A stretch of DNA of 46,790 nt, taken from positions 1-46,790 of the forward strand of contig CAIUGE010000057.1 of NCBI GenBank assembly GCA_903898645.1, written 5' to 3'. This document shows, in pieces, positions 1-9,947 of this stretch. A program made the translations under genes and the position numbers. The notes beneath the pieces were generated by a model, which was given only the letters and a program-made list of their open reading frames with translations, did no database searches and was not told where the DNA came from. Each line of letters opens with the position of its first letter. The stretch's first letter is position 1. The stretch comes from Oligoflexia bacterium (lineage in GTDB: Bacteria; Bdellovibrionota; UBA1018).

Positions 1-1591
1 CATTTTCAGGCGCCTTTTTTGCAGCCGCCTCATAATTGCGACGCGCATTTTGCACATCATAAAGAGCACTGAACATATCTCCCATTTCAAGCAAGGGGAG
101 AGGGGAGTCATCATCGGCTTCCCTTGCTTGAAGCAAGGGCGCCATAGCATCTTGGAACTTGCCTTTCCTCATCAAATTTTCTGCATCGCGTAGATGGCTA
201 TACATACGAGCAGTTTGCTTCATATGATCCGCTTCTTTCCCTTGACCAAGCTCGCCGCGTAACGTGTAAAGCTCCAAAATGATGTCACGATTTTCGGAAT
301 CGAGTTTATGAGCCCGCTCAAGTGCAAGGAGGGCTTGCTTGGGCGTACGCACACGTAAAAGCTTTGCTGATAGGTAGTAGGCAGCTGCAAGATCAAGGGG
401 ATCAAGTAAATTGACGTTATCCAAGAGCTCATTGAGGCACTCCTGCGCCAGCTTCGAATTCCCTTTTTTGAACAAAAGAGATGCGAGACGAAGCCGCGAT
501 TTTCCATGATCAGGCGACGCATGGATAGCTTTTTGATACTCTGCTTCTGCGGTACCAAGGTCAAGCAATGCCTCTGCTATCTGGCCACGCAGATAAAAAA
601 CTTTTGGACTAAATGCCTGATTATCTGGAATCTTAGCAATGTACTGCGCTGCATTTTGGTACTCTTCACGGACAAAAAAAGTGAGCGCAAGGTAGTAAAA
701 CATTTCCACACCGAAGCGGGCGTGCGTCTTGGTGTAATCAACGATACGTGCTTTTGCGACTTCATATTTATGCACCATGATGTAAAACTCAACATCCGCA
801 ATGACGGTTTCGGGCAAATCGAGTGATTTTGCCCTCGCCATATCAAGGAGTTTTGCAATCACTGCAAAAGAGTTGTCATCTTTTTGGCTGGAATCAATCA
901 CATTCAGGTAGCTGGAAACCAGCATTGCTAAAGCACGGACATTATGCATATCCCATGCAGCAGATTGCCGGAAAAGAGCTACTGCCTGCCGGTAGCTTGC
1001 CATGGTATCACGGACGTAAAACTGCATTGCTTTGCGATAGGCCTCGTTACTTTTGCCTGGATCTGATTGACCTTCACGAAAAGCAGGCAATTCAAGATGC
1101 AGGAGCCCGAGCCTGGGAGCGATTTTTTTAGAAGAATCACTGAGAATCGTTTGGTACCCTAAAATACCAATACCGACACTGGCAAGCACTACACCAATAA
1201 ACTTCATAATCCGCTTCAGCCCCAACATAAATGCGGGCGCGTCCTCATGCGTGAAAACGGTTACCTCGTCATGCAGTGACGATGTAACCGTAATCGAGGC
1301 AGTCTCTTTTTTTGGATAATCTTCAAGGACAATAGGGGCAGTCTCAAGCTGTACCATGGGGGCGCGCACCTTTGTTGACTCTAAGGGCTCCGCCACGGTT
1401 ACATCCATAGCCAAAGCGGCATCTGGAAAAAAACCCTTCAAAACCACCCGAATTGGTCGCCAATCCCCATCAGGGTAGATGGCGGCTTCCTCTTCGCCAG
1501 TAATAATCTTTTTTCTTACAAAGGCCTCTATCCTTTCTAAGGTAAGAGGCGATAGCACACGACCTGAAGCAAGCTTAACGCGATAATTCAT
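1..1591 (-). CDS. TPR-repeat protein with N-terminal GYF-like module (C-terminus cut by window edge)
   Basis: The frame is open for 530 codons and leaves the window at position 1. The ATG shares ATGA with the stop of nuoN, with AGG just upstream, so it is probably translationally coupled to the complex I operon. The first 50 residues (MNYRVKLASGRVLSPL..., then IYPDGDWRPI) resemble a small GYF-like module that precedes TPR regions in some predatory deltaproteobacteria-like genomes; this comparison is from memory. A linker rich in T, E and V follows, then one membrane segment at about residues 131-149. The rest is made of TPR-like helical pairs (for example ALLALERAHKLDSENRD and AQNAL-type helices), which places the repeats on one side of the membrane. 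I infer a scaffold or assembly role. No specific function is recognised. Confidence 0.7.
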   Translation of the reverse strand, partial: MNYRVKLASGRVLSPLTLERIEAFVRKKIITGEEEAAIYPDGDWRPIRVVLKGFFPDAALAMDVTVAEPLESTKVRAPMVQLETAPIVLEDYPKKETASITVTSSLHDEVTVFTHEDAPAFMLGLKRIMKFIGVVLASVGIGILGYQTILSDSSKKIAPRLGLLHLELPAFREGQSDPGKSNEAYRKAMQFYVRDTMASYRQAVALFRQSAAWDMHNVRALAMLVSSYLNVIDSSQKDDNSFAVIAKLLDMARAKSLDLPETVIADVEFYIMVHKYEVAKARIVDYTKTHARFGVEMFYYLALTFFVREEYQNAAQYIAKIPDNQAFSPKVFYLRGQIAEALLDLGTAEAEYQKAIHASPDHGKSRLRLASLLFKKGNSKLAQECLNELLDNVNLLDPLDLAAAYYLSAKLLRVRTPKQALLALERAHKLDSENRDIILELYTLRGELGQGKEADHMKQTARMYSHLRDAENLMRKGKFQDAMAPLLQAREADDDSPLPLLEMGDMFSALYDVQNARRNYEAAAKKAPEN

Positions 1592-2970
1592 AGACCTGAG
1601 ATAAGTCTGATCAAAGCATCAGGGAAAAAACTCATATGCAGCATCAGCCCAAGCACAAGACTCAAAGCGAAAAATGCTCCAACCGGAGTGCGAACGCGCG
1701 ACATAACCCCAATTGGCTCCTTCATGTAAAAATTGATCAGAAGACGCACATAGGCCGCTAATCCCAAGGTGCTTGCAAGCATGGCGAAAAGCACAAGCGT
1801 GCGATCCTGTAAGAAAACAAAAAGTTGGTACTTCCCAAAAAATCCAGCAAGTGGCGGCATGCCTGATAAGGAAAGAACAAAAAGACTCATGAGTCCACCT
1901 AGAACAGGGTGCCGGCGCCCAAAACCAGCGCTTTCAAGTGATGTCAAAAGCGAATCATCTGGCCCTGACATCAAGGTGAGAATAGAAAAAACACCCAGTG
2001 ATGCAACGCTATAGACGACGAGATAAACAATGATTGCACTCGATGAGCCACCTAAGATACCAAGCAGCATATAGCCGGTATGCGCAATGGAGGAGTAGGC
2101 AAAAAAGCGTTTCAGCCTTGTCTGCGTGAGAGCGACAGCATTTCCTAAAAAGATAGCAGCGATGGCCGCAAAGCGGATCAAATCCCAGAAATAATCAGGC
2201 ATAGTACATGATGTCAATACCCTGACAAAAGCAAAGACGCTTGCTGCTTTCACAGCTGAAGCCATAAAGCCCGTCAGCGGCACCATCGCTCCTTCATACA
2301 CATCTGGTACCCACATCTGAAAAGGAGGTGCCCCCATCTTAAATAGAAACCCAACCGTAAGCAGCCCAATACCAAGATAGCCTAAATACCCATTTGCCTT
2401 AGCAAGTGCTGTAAATGCTAAAGAACCTGTTGCCCCAAAAATAAAACTCATCCCATAAAGGAAGAAAGCTGATGCGACAGACCCTAAAAGAAAATACTTG
2501 ATAGCCGCTTCACAGCATGCTCGCCGTGAGCGCGCAAATGCAACGAGCACATAGATAGATAAACTCATCAGCTCAATACCGATAAAGAGAAGCATCAGGT
2601 CAGCTGCTGCATTCATGAGCTGCATACCTGCAAGAGACAGGAGCAAAAGGATCTGGTATTCAGGATGCTGCTCTTTTTTCTGATCAAGGTACCGAAATGA
2701 GACCAAAAATGTCACAAAAGCGGCAAATCCGGTCAAAGCGCTCACAATACGAGAGAGCACATCAAATTGCAGACCAAACACACTCACAGTGCCTGCACCA
2801 GAGAGGGAATCAATAACGACAAAAGCGCTAGCACTGAGCGCAACCAGAAGGCTTGGCCATTTCGATTGCCACAACGCAAGCATCATAATGATCAGAACTG
2901 CGATAATTGTAACAGCCAAAGGCCGAAGAGCTAAAAGCTGCTCTATGGAAAGTGCTTGAATCTCAACCAT
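1588..2970 (-). CDS. nuoN: NADH-quinone oxidoreductase subunit N (complete complex I)
   Basis: This is an antiporter-like proton-channel subunit of complex I, in the inner membrane. It has 460 residues and about 14 predicted membrane helices. It keeps the family's essential charges: the glutamate in GIELMSLSIY, the lysine in LFKMGAPPF before the VPDVYEGA motif, the lysine in the following helix (ASAVKAAS), and the lysine in GFFGKYQ. The frame could begin at a GTG at 2982, but the ATG at 2970 has GGGTGG upstream and gives a normal N-terminus, so I prefer it. It overlaps the end of nuoM by eight bases, and its stop overlaps the start of the TPR gene. Length and motifs are typical, so this copy looks functional. 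Confidence 0.93.
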   Translation of the reverse strand: MVEIQALSIEQLLALRPLAVTIIAVLIIMMLALWQSKWPSLLVALSASAFVVIDSLSGAGTVSVFGLQFDVLSRIVSALTGFAAFVTFLVSFRYLDQKKEQHPEYQILLLLSLAGMQLMNAAADLMLLFIGIELMSLSIYVLVAFARSRRACCEAAIKYFLLGSVASAFFLYGMSFIFGATGSLAFTALAKANGYLGYLGIGLLTVGFLFKMGAPPFQMWVPDVYEGAMVPLTGFMASAVKAASVFAFVRVLTSCTMPDYFWDLIRFAAIAAIFLGNAVALTQTRLKRFFAYSSIAHTGYMLLGILGGSSSAIIVYLVVYSVASLGVFSILTLMSGPDDSLLTSLESAGFGRRHPVLGGLMSLFVLSLSGMPPLAGFFGKYQLFVFLQDRTLVLFAMLASTLGLAAYVRLLINFYMKEPIGVMSRVRTPVGAFFALSLVLGLMLHMSFFPDALIRLISGL

Positions 2971-4450
2971 GATGGTACCCACCCGTTGTTAAAAAAAACT
3001 GCATTTTAAGAATACTTGGCTCAAGCTGATGGAAAAAACTTCCTGGCATCAGCCCTAACCAGAAAATACCCAAGGTAAAAGGAAGCAGAATTAAAATTTC
3101 TCGATGACTCAGGTCAACCGCAAGACTCGGCGATTTTGCCTGGCCGTACAGGATACGCTCAATCCATTTAAGCATATAAACGGCACCAAAGATTGCTGAT
3201 AGAGCCGCGATGCCCGCATACACTGGCATGGTCTGCCATGCACCCAACAGGATTAGAAACTCACCGACAAAACCGCTGGTACCGGGAAGCGCGACACTAG
3301 CAAAGGTCATGAGGACAAGGAAAAAAGCCATTTTTGGCATGCTGCGTGCCAGACCACCAAATGCAGCAATTTCTCTTGTATGGAACCGTTCATAGATCAT
3401 CCCAACAATCAGAAACAAGCCTCCTGTGGCAAAACCATGGCTGATCATCTGGGCAATACTCCCCGCCATCGCAATGGAATTAAGAGCAAAAAGCCCCAGC
3501 ACAACAGCACCCATATGACTCACAGATGAATAAGCTACTAGCTTTTTCATATCAGTTTGCACAATAGCAACCCAAGCGCCATAAATAACAGCTGTAGCCC
3601 CAAGCGCCATACCTAAAGGCTGAAAGAAATGGGCTGCTTCTGGAAAAAGAGGGAACGCGATACGCACCAGTCCATAGCCACCAAGTTTTAACAGGAGGGA
3701 TGCAAGGATCACACTCCCTGCAGTCGGCGCCTGAACATGTGCATCTGGCAGCCAGGTATGGAGGGGGAAACACGGCATTTTAATCAAAAAGGCGAGCGCA
3801 AAAGCTGAAAAGAGGAGTCTGCTCGGGATAATCGCGCCATGCACTCGCAAAAGATCTGGCAGGTAGCTGGAGGGCACCCCAAACTGAAGTTTATGCATGT
3901 ACACCAAGACCATAATGCTCACAAGCATGCACGCTGATCCCACAAAGGTGAAAAGTACAAATTTCATCGATGCAAAGAGCCTCTCTTTGCCTCCATAAAT
4001 ACCAATGATAAACAACATGGGAACAAGCATAACTTCCCAAAAAACATAAAAAAGAAACATATCTGCTGCGAGAAAACTCCCCAAAACTGCAGTTTCAAGC
4101 AGGAGCATATGAAAACAGTATTCAGCAACACGGTCCCGAATTGCATGCATAGAGGCAAAAAGTGCAATCGGCATAACAAGAAGTGTCAGAAGGACGAACC
4201 AGACACTGAGCCCATCTAAGGAAAGTGCATAGCTCACTCCTAATTGAGGGATCCAGGTGTATTTTTCCTCACTATTGGGAGAAAGCATCATACCAAGTCC
4301 GAATGTCAGGACTGTTACAAACAATGACCCATACCAGAGTGCTACATCACGGCGCAAAAGCCCCAGTCCACGGGCACCAAGACCCAAGAAAGCCGCAGCT
4401 GCTGGCAAGAAAACAAGGAGTGACAAAAGATGACTACTATAGCTGGCCAT
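2963..4450 (-). CDS. nuoM: NADH-quinone oxidoreductase subunit M (complete complex I)
   Basis: This is an antiporter-like proton-pumping subunit of the complex I membrane arm. It has 495 residues and many hydrophobic helices. Conserved functional residues are visible: the TM5 glutamate in FYVFWEVMLVPM (E139), the lysine in FLIKMPCFPLHTW, the PDAHVQAPTAGS loop, the lysine in ASLLLKLGGYG, the MKKLVAYSSVSHMG helix, and the late-helix glutamate in GFVGEFLILLG. The start overlaps the last 14 bases of nuoL and the stop lies inside the start of nuoN, as expected for a tightly coupled operon. Nothing in the sequence suggests damage. It is the reference against which the divergent NuoM at 15770-17269 should be compared. 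Confidence 0.95.
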   Translation of the reverse strand: MASYSSHLLSLLVFLPAAAAFLGLGARGLGLLRRDVALWYGSLFVTVLTFGLGMMLSPNSEEKYTWIPQLGVSYALSLDGLSVWFVLLTLLVMPIALFASMHAIRDRVAEYCFHMLLLETAVLGSFLAADMFLFYVFWEVMLVPMLFIIGIYGGKERLFASMKFVLFTFVGSACMLVSIMVLVYMHKLQFGVPSSYLPDLLRVHGAIIPSRLLFSAFALAFLIKMPCFPLHTWLPDAHVQAPTAGSVILASLLLKLGGYGLVRIAFPLFPEAAHFFQPLGMALGATAVIYGAWVAIVQTDMKKLVAYSSVSHMGAVVLGLFALNSIAMAGSIAQMISHGFATGGLFLIVGMIYERFHTREIAAFGGLARSMPKMAFFLVLMTFASVALPGTSGFVGEFLILLGAWQTMPVYAGIAALSAIFGAVYMLKWIERILYGQAKSPSLAVDLSHREILILLPFTLGIFWLGLMPGSFFHQLEPSILKMQFFLTTGGYHHG

Positions 4451-6251
4451 AAACCATATACCCCATTATAAAAAAGGCGCCCATCACCATACAGGCAATA
4501 GAAATATGCAAAAATCCCGGCTGAATCAGACGCAAAACATCCCCTGATGCCCGGCCACCTGAGGCAAGAAGCATAATAAAACCATCAATACAAAGCACAT
4601 CAATTGTGCGCCACACAAAGCCATAGATCTGTCGTAAGGGTTTGAGAAGCACCAGATCAATGGCTTCATCGACATACCAAGCATGTGCCAACGCAGTCGA
4701 GAGCCACCCATACTGCTTCTGAATACGCGCCCGAATCGGCTGACGCGATTCATCGTACATGAAAAAAGCCAGAGCAATGCCAAGGCCTGCAATACATGCA
4801 CTCACGAGCATGAGAATCCACTCTAACTGGGAACTCTCAGCCTCTGCATGAAAGGCCAGTGTATGCGAGATCATATGCCCGAAAATGCCCCCTAGAGCAC
4901 TTAAGCATGCAAGGACACAAAGCGGCGCCAGCATGCCCCAGGATGATTCATGAGCATGGGTGTGCTTGGTACCTAAGAACGTGACAATGTAAAGACGCGT
5001 CATATAGAAAGCTGTCATACAGGCTGTGACAAGACCTAAGGCCCAGAGTCCAGTATGACCACTGGTAAAAGTATGAAAGAGAATTTCGTCTTTTGAGAAG
5101 AACCCAGAAAAAGGAGGGATGCCACAGATAGCAAGCCAGCCCAAGGTAAAAGTTGCAAAAGTTACAGGCATAGCTTTTTTCAGCCCACCCATCTTCCACA
5201 TATTCTGCTCACCATCCATTCCATGGATCACGCTACCTGCAGCCAAAAAGAGCAATGCTTTGAAAAAAGCATGGGTAACAACATGGAAAACTGCTGCCTC
5301 ATAGGCACCAACGCCACAGGCTAAGAAAAGGTACCCGAGTTGCGAAACAGTTGAGTACGCTAGCACTTTTTTAATATCGTCCTGGACAAGCGCAATAGTT
5401 GCAGCGACAAAAGCCGTTACCCCACCCACTGTTGCCATCACGATATGGAGACTTTCTGCTGCATCAAAAAGCACATGAAGGCGTGTAACTAAATAGACAC
5501 CCGAGGTCACCATAGTTGCAGCATGGATCAGTGCAGAGACAGGAGTCGGCCCCGCCATAGCGTCAGGCAACCAGATATAGAGTGGAATCTGAGCCGATTT
5601 TCCAGTGCATGCAAAAAAGAGAAGTGAGCAGGCAATCAGGACAGTCGTGGGACTAAGCTGTGCATGCGTTAAGGTCTCAATATCGAGTGAGCCACAGGCC
5701 TGAAAAAGCACAAACATCCCAAGCAAAAACCCCACATCCCCGATACGATTGACGATAAAAGCTTTCGCTCCTGCTTTCGCTTTTTCGCTATCGTCAAACC
5801 AAAAACTAATCAGGAGATACGAACAAAGACCCACACCTTCCCACCCACAAAATAGAATAGGGAGTGAACCGCCTAAAACAAGCACCAGCATGGATCCGCA
5901 GAAAAGACTCAGGTATGCAAAGAACTTCTGGATCCCAGAATCATGCGCCATATAAACAGTTGCATAGATATGGATCAGTGTCCCAACGCCTGTAATCACT
6001 AAGACAAAAATACTCGACAGGTGATCAAGCCTCAGCACAAAGGGGAGCTCAAAGCTTCCCGTCGCAATCCAAGGAAGAGAAAAGGTCACATCATGAAATG
6101 CAAGAGCGCTTGCCAGGCAAAAAGAAGTGAAAAGTGCAAGGGTTGACACAACACCAGCAGCCATTTTCCATGGTTTTTTTGCAAAAAGATACCAAAACCC
6201 ATTAAAAATACTTGCAAGAAATGGAAGAAAACAGAGGAACGCTAATTGCAT
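4437..6251 (-). CDS. nuoL: NADH-quinone oxidoreductase subunit L (complete complex I)
   Basis: This is the distal antiporter-like subunit of complex I, with the long C-terminal lateral helix. It has 604 residues, the usual family length. Motifs include the essential glutamate in CGWEGVGLCSYLLI (E138), NRIGDVGFLLG, the lysine in GKSAQIPLYIWLPDAM, the histidine in VSALIHAATMVTSG, DDIKKVLAYSTVSQLG, and HAFFKALLFL. GGGAG lies eight bases before the ATG. It follows nuoK after a five-base gap and overlaps nuoM at its end. All proton-path charges I looked for are present. Confidence 0.95.
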   Translation of the reverse strand: MQLAFLCFLPFLASIFNGFWYLFAKKPWKMAAGVVSTLALFTSFCLASALAFHDVTFSLPWIATGSFELPFVLRLDHLSSIFVLVITGVGTLIHIYATVYMAHDSGIQKFFAYLSLFCGSMLVLVLGGSLPILFCGWEGVGLCSYLLISFWFDDSEKAKAGAKAFIVNRIGDVGFLLGMFVLFQACGSLDIETLTHAQLSPTTVLIACSLLFFACTGKSAQIPLYIWLPDAMAGPTPVSALIHAATMVTSGVYLVTRLHVLFDAAESLHIVMATVGGVTAFVAATIALVQDDIKKVLAYSTVSQLGYLFLACGVGAYEAAVFHVVTHAFFKALLFLAAGSVIHGMDGEQNMWKMGGLKKAMPVTFATFTLGWLAICGIPPFSGFFSKDEILFHTFTSGHTGLWALGLVTACMTAFYMTRLYIVTFLGTKHTHAHESSWGMLAPLCVLACLSALGGIFGHMISHTLAFHAEAESSQLEWILMLVSACIAGLGIALAFFMYDESRQPIRARIQKQYGWLSTALAHAWYVDEAIDLVLLKPLRQIYGFVWRTIDVLCIDGFIMLLASGGRASGDVLRLIQPGFLHISIACMVMGAFFIMGYMVYGQL

Positions 6252-6256
6252 ACTTT

Positions 6257-6544
6257 TTACTCCCGCATCCCATGCACAGCATGGGTATCCACTGATCGAA
6301 ATGTCCGGAAAAGGGCAATCACAAGGGCAAGGCCAATAGCCGCTTCAGCTGCTGCTATGGTCATTGTAAAAAACACATACACTTGCCCTGTGAGCAATCC
6401 CTGTTGCTGCCCAAAGGCAACAAATGTGAGATTCACAGCATTCAACATCAACTCAAGACTCATCAACATAACAAGGATAGTGCGCCGGAGCACAATCCCC
6501 AAAAGCCCTATCAGAAATAACGCAGCTGCAAAAGACTCAACCAT
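6257..6544 (-). CDS. nuoK: NADH-quinone oxidoreductase subunit K (complete complex I)
   Basis: This is a small three-helix subunit of the complex I membrane arm, with 95 residues. It contains both conserved buried glutamates of the central acidic path: E31 in SLELMLNAVNL and E67 in AAAEAAIGLALVIALFR. AAGGG precedes the ATG at a usable distance. It lies between nuoJ and nuoL with gaps of only a few bases. Length and motifs are standard for the family. Confidence 0.94.
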   Translation of the reverse strand: MVESFAAALFLIGLLGIVLRRTILVMLMSLELMLNAVNLTFVAFGQQQGLLTGQVYVFFTMTIAAAEAAIGLALVIALFRTFRSVDTHAVHGMRE

Positions 6545-6550
6545 TTTTTT

Positions 6551-7057
6551 TCATCCCTTCGCCTTTCGATGCCTCTTAGAAAGAGTCAGTGCACCTACAA
6601 TTGCCGCTATCAATATGAGTGATGTGGCCTCAAATGCTGCAATATGCTCCGAAAAAAGCAAAAGCGAAACTTTCTCTGTATTATCTGCGCCCATCTGCCG
6701 GTAGGGCACATAGCGATGCGCAAACACCCAGACAAGCATTGCAAAGATCGTCGATACGCCTAGTGTCAGTATAAAAATCCAGAGACGCTCAAGTATGCTT
6801 TGCGGTCTCACCTCTTCTGGCAGTATTTCTGGATCAAGCAGCATCACAACAAAGACAAAAAGCACCATGACAGCGCCTGCATAGACTAGGATCTGCAGCA
6901 CCGCAAGGAAATGGGCACCCAACATGGCATACATTGCAGCACACGTTATAAGCACAACCATCAAACTCAGCACACTCAGCACCGCTCGGCGCTGTAAAAT
7001 CACACTGAACGCTGCAGCAATTCCAATACCAGCACAGATGTAAAAAGGTACGTCCAT
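6551..7057 (-). CDS. nuoJ: NADH-quinone oxidoreductase subunit J (complete complex I)
   Basis: This is a five-helix membrane subunit of complex I, with 168 residues. It retains the tyrosine-containing helix break QILVYAGAVMVLFVFVVM, a segment important for coupling in known complex I structures. It begins directly after the nuoI stop codon. The C-terminus ends in a basic tail (LSKRHRKAKG). It looks intact and ordinary. Confidence 0.92.
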   Translation of the reverse strand: MDVPFYICAGIGIAAAFSVILQRRAVLSVLSLMVVLITCAAMYAMLGAHFLAVLQILVYAGAVMVLFVFVVMLLDPEILPEEVRPQSILERLWIFILTLGVSTIFAMLVWVFAHRYVPYRQMGADNTEKVSLLLFSEHIAAFEATSLILIAAIVGALTLSKRHRKAKG

Positions 7058-7501
7058 TTACTTATTTCCCCGCTGCTCTAAAAGCATGTCTTTCCGTAAG
7101 ACTTCACGCGAATGTGTCGCCATTTCGTAGATTGCACTGAGCTTGATGGCATCCTTGGGACAAGCCTCCTCACACATGCCACAAAAGCAGCAACGCAAGA
7201 GATCAATCTCAAAACGTACTGGGTACTTTTCCTTGTCCGCCTGTTCGCCTGCCTCAATATGAATACACTCGGCTGGGCACACAGTCGGGCACAGCATACA
7301 TGCAGTACAGTTCTCCACACCATTAGTAGCTTTGATGTAGTGGAGTCCACGAAACCTGTCAGAATAGGCGCGCCGCTCCTCTGGATACTGAATTGTCACC
7401 TTGCGACTAAAGAAGAAATTCTTCAGCGTGATCGCAAGACCTTGAATAATTTCAACGATATAAATCCGAGTAAAGAATCCTTTTTTTTTACTAAGCAGCA
7501 T
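7058..7501 (-). CDS. nuoI: NADH-quinone oxidoreductase subunit I (complete complex I, 2x 4Fe-4S)
   Basis: This subunit carries clusters N6a and N6b, which pass electrons from the peripheral arm toward N2. It has 147 residues. Two ferredoxin motifs are visible: CTACMLCPTVCPAECI and CCFCGMCEEACPKDAI. The N-terminal amphipathic helix (YIVEIIQGLAITLKNFFF) is the usual membrane-surface anchor. It starts four bases after the nuoH stop, and its own stop directly precedes the nuoJ ATG. Standard form. Confidence 0.94.
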   Translation of the reverse strand: MLLSKKKGFFTRIYIVEIIQGLAITLKNFFFSRKVTIQYPEERRAYSDRFRGLHYIKATNGVENCTACMLCPTVCPAECIHIEAGEQADKEKYPVRFEIDLLRCCFCGMCEEACPKDAIKLSAIYEMATHSREVLRKDMLLEQRGNK

Positions 7502-7504
7502 ATA

Positions 7505-8587
7505 CTATATTACCTTGTAGACGACGAGCATAACCGTCAAAGCTATATTCACCATGGCGAGCGGCATCAGAACCTTCCAACCAAGATCCATGAGCTGATC
7601 ATAACGAAACCTTGGTAAGGTCCATCGAACCCAGACAAAAAACCACATAAAAAAAGCAATCTTGAGGCCAAAACTCAGCATCTGAAAACCAGCCCGCAGA
7701 CAATCGCCTTCAAAACCAGTCAGATGGATCAGATCCAGCACGGTATGCATACCCGGCAAGAGCTGAAATCCACCAAAATACAGTGTCGCGATCAAGCCCG
7801 AGGCTGTTGTCATATTAATGTATTCTGCCATCATGAACATGGCAAATTTCATTGCCCCATACTCAATATGGTAGCCTGCGATCAATTCAGACTCCCCTTC
7901 AGCCAAATCAAAGGGCAGACGGTTTGTTTCAGCAAAAGCGCAGGTAAGAAATATCAAAAATCCCAAGGGCTGAATGAAAATTCCAAGCTTGGGAATACTC
8001 AGTGAACCAATATGAAAAAGCTCCTGACTTTGAAGTGCAACAATATCCTGCAACTGAAAACTCCCTGCCGCAAGAATCACACCAATAACAGAAAGCCCCA
8101 TTGGCAACTCATAGCTCATCAACTGACTTGCACTACGCAAAGCTCCCATCATAGCATAAGCACTTTGAGACGCCCATCCGGCCATCACGATGCCATAGAC
8201 GCCAAGGGAAGCAATAGCAAAGATATACAAGAAACCCACATCAAGATGCGCCACTTGAAACTCAAAAACTTCATTATTAAATATGATATTGCCAGCAAAA
8301 GGAATAACAGCAAAGGTCATAAAAGCGGGAGCCAATGATACTAGGGGCGCGCACAGGTAGGGCACAGCACGCACATGCCCAGGCACTCCATCTTCCTTCC
8401 AGAAAAATTTGATCATATCAGCAAGCGCCTGCAGCAGACCAAAAGGCCCTGCACGATTCGGACCTAAACGATTTTGCATTAAAGCTGCTCCACGACGCTC
8501 CACCCATAACATAATAGGTACAACCGAGATCAGCGCAACAACAACAAAAAGAAGCTTTGCCAGCATAAAAAGGAACTGATTATCCAC
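7505..8587 (-). CDS. nuoH: NADH-quinone oxidoreductase subunit H (complete complex I)
   Basis: This membrane subunit forms much of the quinone tunnel and the first part of the acidic path. I place the start at GTG 8587, because GGAGG sits five bases upstream, giving 360 residues. An in-frame ATG at 8599 has a poorer context. Key motifs are present: [20 protein letters not shown], the acidic loop [20 protein letters not shown], and AEYINM. It overlaps nuoG by eight bases. The charged loop is fully conserved, in contrast to the divergent copy at 20542-21585. Confidence 0.93.
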   Translation of the reverse strand: MDNQFLFMLAKLLFVVVALISVVPIMLWVERRGAALMQNRLGPNRAGPFGLLQALADMIKFFWKEDGVPGHVRAVPYLCAPLVSLAPAFMTFAVIPFAGNIIFNNEVFEFQVAHLDVGFLYIFAIASLGVYGIVMAGWASQSAYAMMGALRSASQLMSYELPMGLSVIGVILAAGSFQLQDIVALQSQELFHIGSLSIPKLGIFIQPLGFLIFLTCAFAETNRLPFDLAEGESELIAGYHIEYGAMKFAMFMMAEYINMTTASGLIATLYFGGFQLLPGMHTVLDLIHLTGFEGDCLRAGFQMLSFGLKIAFFMWFFVWVRWTLPRFRYDQLMDLGWKVLMPLAMVNIALTVMLVVYKVI

Positions 8588-9947
8588 GCTCGCCTCCATG
8601 CATCCATTGCATCACAATTTCTGGCACACTTCGGCACATCCCAGGAACTGCAACTGCTTGTTTCAAAGCCTGATCAGTACCCTGGAAATTGGTCACTGTC
8701 CCATTTTTCTCAAGATACGAAAGCCCAGGTAAAATGCCCTGACAGGAAGGCGTTTTTTCCTTCTCCCAAAACACACCCATACCTACCCAAGGCGTCTCAC
8801 CCAATTGCGGCAACTTTGTACGTCCTGCACGCACAATAATGACAAGTTCTGCCTTCTGCCCCGCATACCACGATAAACCGCGACGCTTCAATCCATGAAA
8901 ATTCGCAGCCATATTCGTCCGTCGCAAGATGGCATCATAGTCTGCATCAGTATCAGAACCAAAGGCAAGGAGCTGCGCACCATAGAATTGTGCAAGCTGA
9001 CTAACAGCATCCACCTCTTCATGCGTCAAATCAGTTGCCACTAAAAAGAGGGCACCTGTCATTTTTGCACGAAGTTGCTGAAGCGCTTCCTGCCACGCAA
9101 GCTCTTGACCATCAAACCAAGGCACGCATAAGCGCGACTCTTCTTGGTAAGCATGGTACATAAATCGACCTTCATCACACATCCAGTACTGATTTACGGC
9201 CTGATTCTCACGCGGTATAATACGGTACACATGATCATCATGTGTTTGTAGCTCGATACTACACCCACGTGAACAACCGGCACAAATGGTCGGTGTCTTT
9301 TTTAAAAACCAGGCACGTTTATGGAACCGAAAATCCTTCAGTGTCAACGATCCTGTTGGACAGATATCAGAATAATTACCCGCATAGTCTGTCTCTAAAG
9401 GACGCCCATCTGCTGTAGTAATCTCTGTTGCATTGCCTCGCTGCATCGCGACCATTTCAGGCAGTTTAGCGATTTCATCTGCAAAACGAATACACCGCGT
9501 ACAATGGATACAGCGATTCATATTCTTTTGAATCACAGGGCCCATATCAAGATCCACATAGGTCCGTCGCTCTTCTGTATAGCGTGAATACTGGCTCCCA
9601 TGTTCAAAGGAATAGTCTTGAAGATCGCACTCGCCTGATTTATCACAGATCGGACAATCAAGAGGGTGATTGACCAGGAGGAACTCCATGGTTGACTGGC
9701 GAGCATCGAGCACTTTTTGCGAATTCGTATGAATGACCATGCCGTCTGTTGCTGGAGTCGAGCAGCCAGTTTGCAACTTCCCCATCTTCTCAACTTCGAC
9801 TGTACACATACGGCATTGCGCAACAACACTCAGCCCAGGGTGGTAGCAAAATACCGGGATTGACACCCCAATACGTTTTGCAATGTCGACAATATTCTCA
9901 CCTACTGAGAACTCTGCTTCACGCCCGTCTATGATGCATTTGGGCAT
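8580..9947 (-). CDS. nuoG: NADH-quinone oxidoreductase subunit G, short form (N1b, N4, N5 and N7 clusters)
   Basis: This is the iron-sulfur subunit of the NADH-oxidising arm. The N-terminal 2Fe-2S ferredoxin region includes CYHPGLSVVAQCRMC. A His-Cys motif region (HPLDCPICDKSGECDLQ) and a 4Fe-4S motif (CIHCTRCIRF) follow. CAGCSRGC, followed 27 residues later by CDEGR, fits the optional N7 cluster. The protein is only 455 residues, far shorter than the roughly 780-900 of E. coli or Thermus, so the molybdopterin-oxidoreductase-like C-terminal half is heavily reduced. It is the only nuoG in the window and overlaps both neighbours. Confidence 0.92.
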   Translation of the reverse strand: MPKCIIDGREAEFSVGENIVDIAKRIGVSIPVFCYHPGLSVVAQCRMCTVEVEKMGKLQTGCSTPATDGMVIHTNSQKVLDARQSTMEFLLVNHPLDCPICDKSGECDLQDYSFEHGSQYSRYTEERRTYVDLDMGPVIQKNMNRCIHCTRCIRFADEIAKLPEMVAMQRGNATEITTADGRPLETDYAGNYSDICPTGSLTLKDFRFHKRAWFLKKTPTICAGCSRGCSIELQTHDDHVYRIIPRENQAVNQYWMCDEGRFMYHAYQEESRLCVPWFDGQELAWQEALQQLRAKMTGALFLVATDLTHEEVDAVSQLAQFYGAQLLAFGSDTDADYDAILRRTNMAANFHGLKRRGLSWYAGQKAELVIIVRAGRTKLPQLGETPWVGMGVFWEKEKTPSCQGILPGLSYLEKNGTVTNFQGTDQALKQAVAVPGMCRSVPEIVMQWMHGGERG

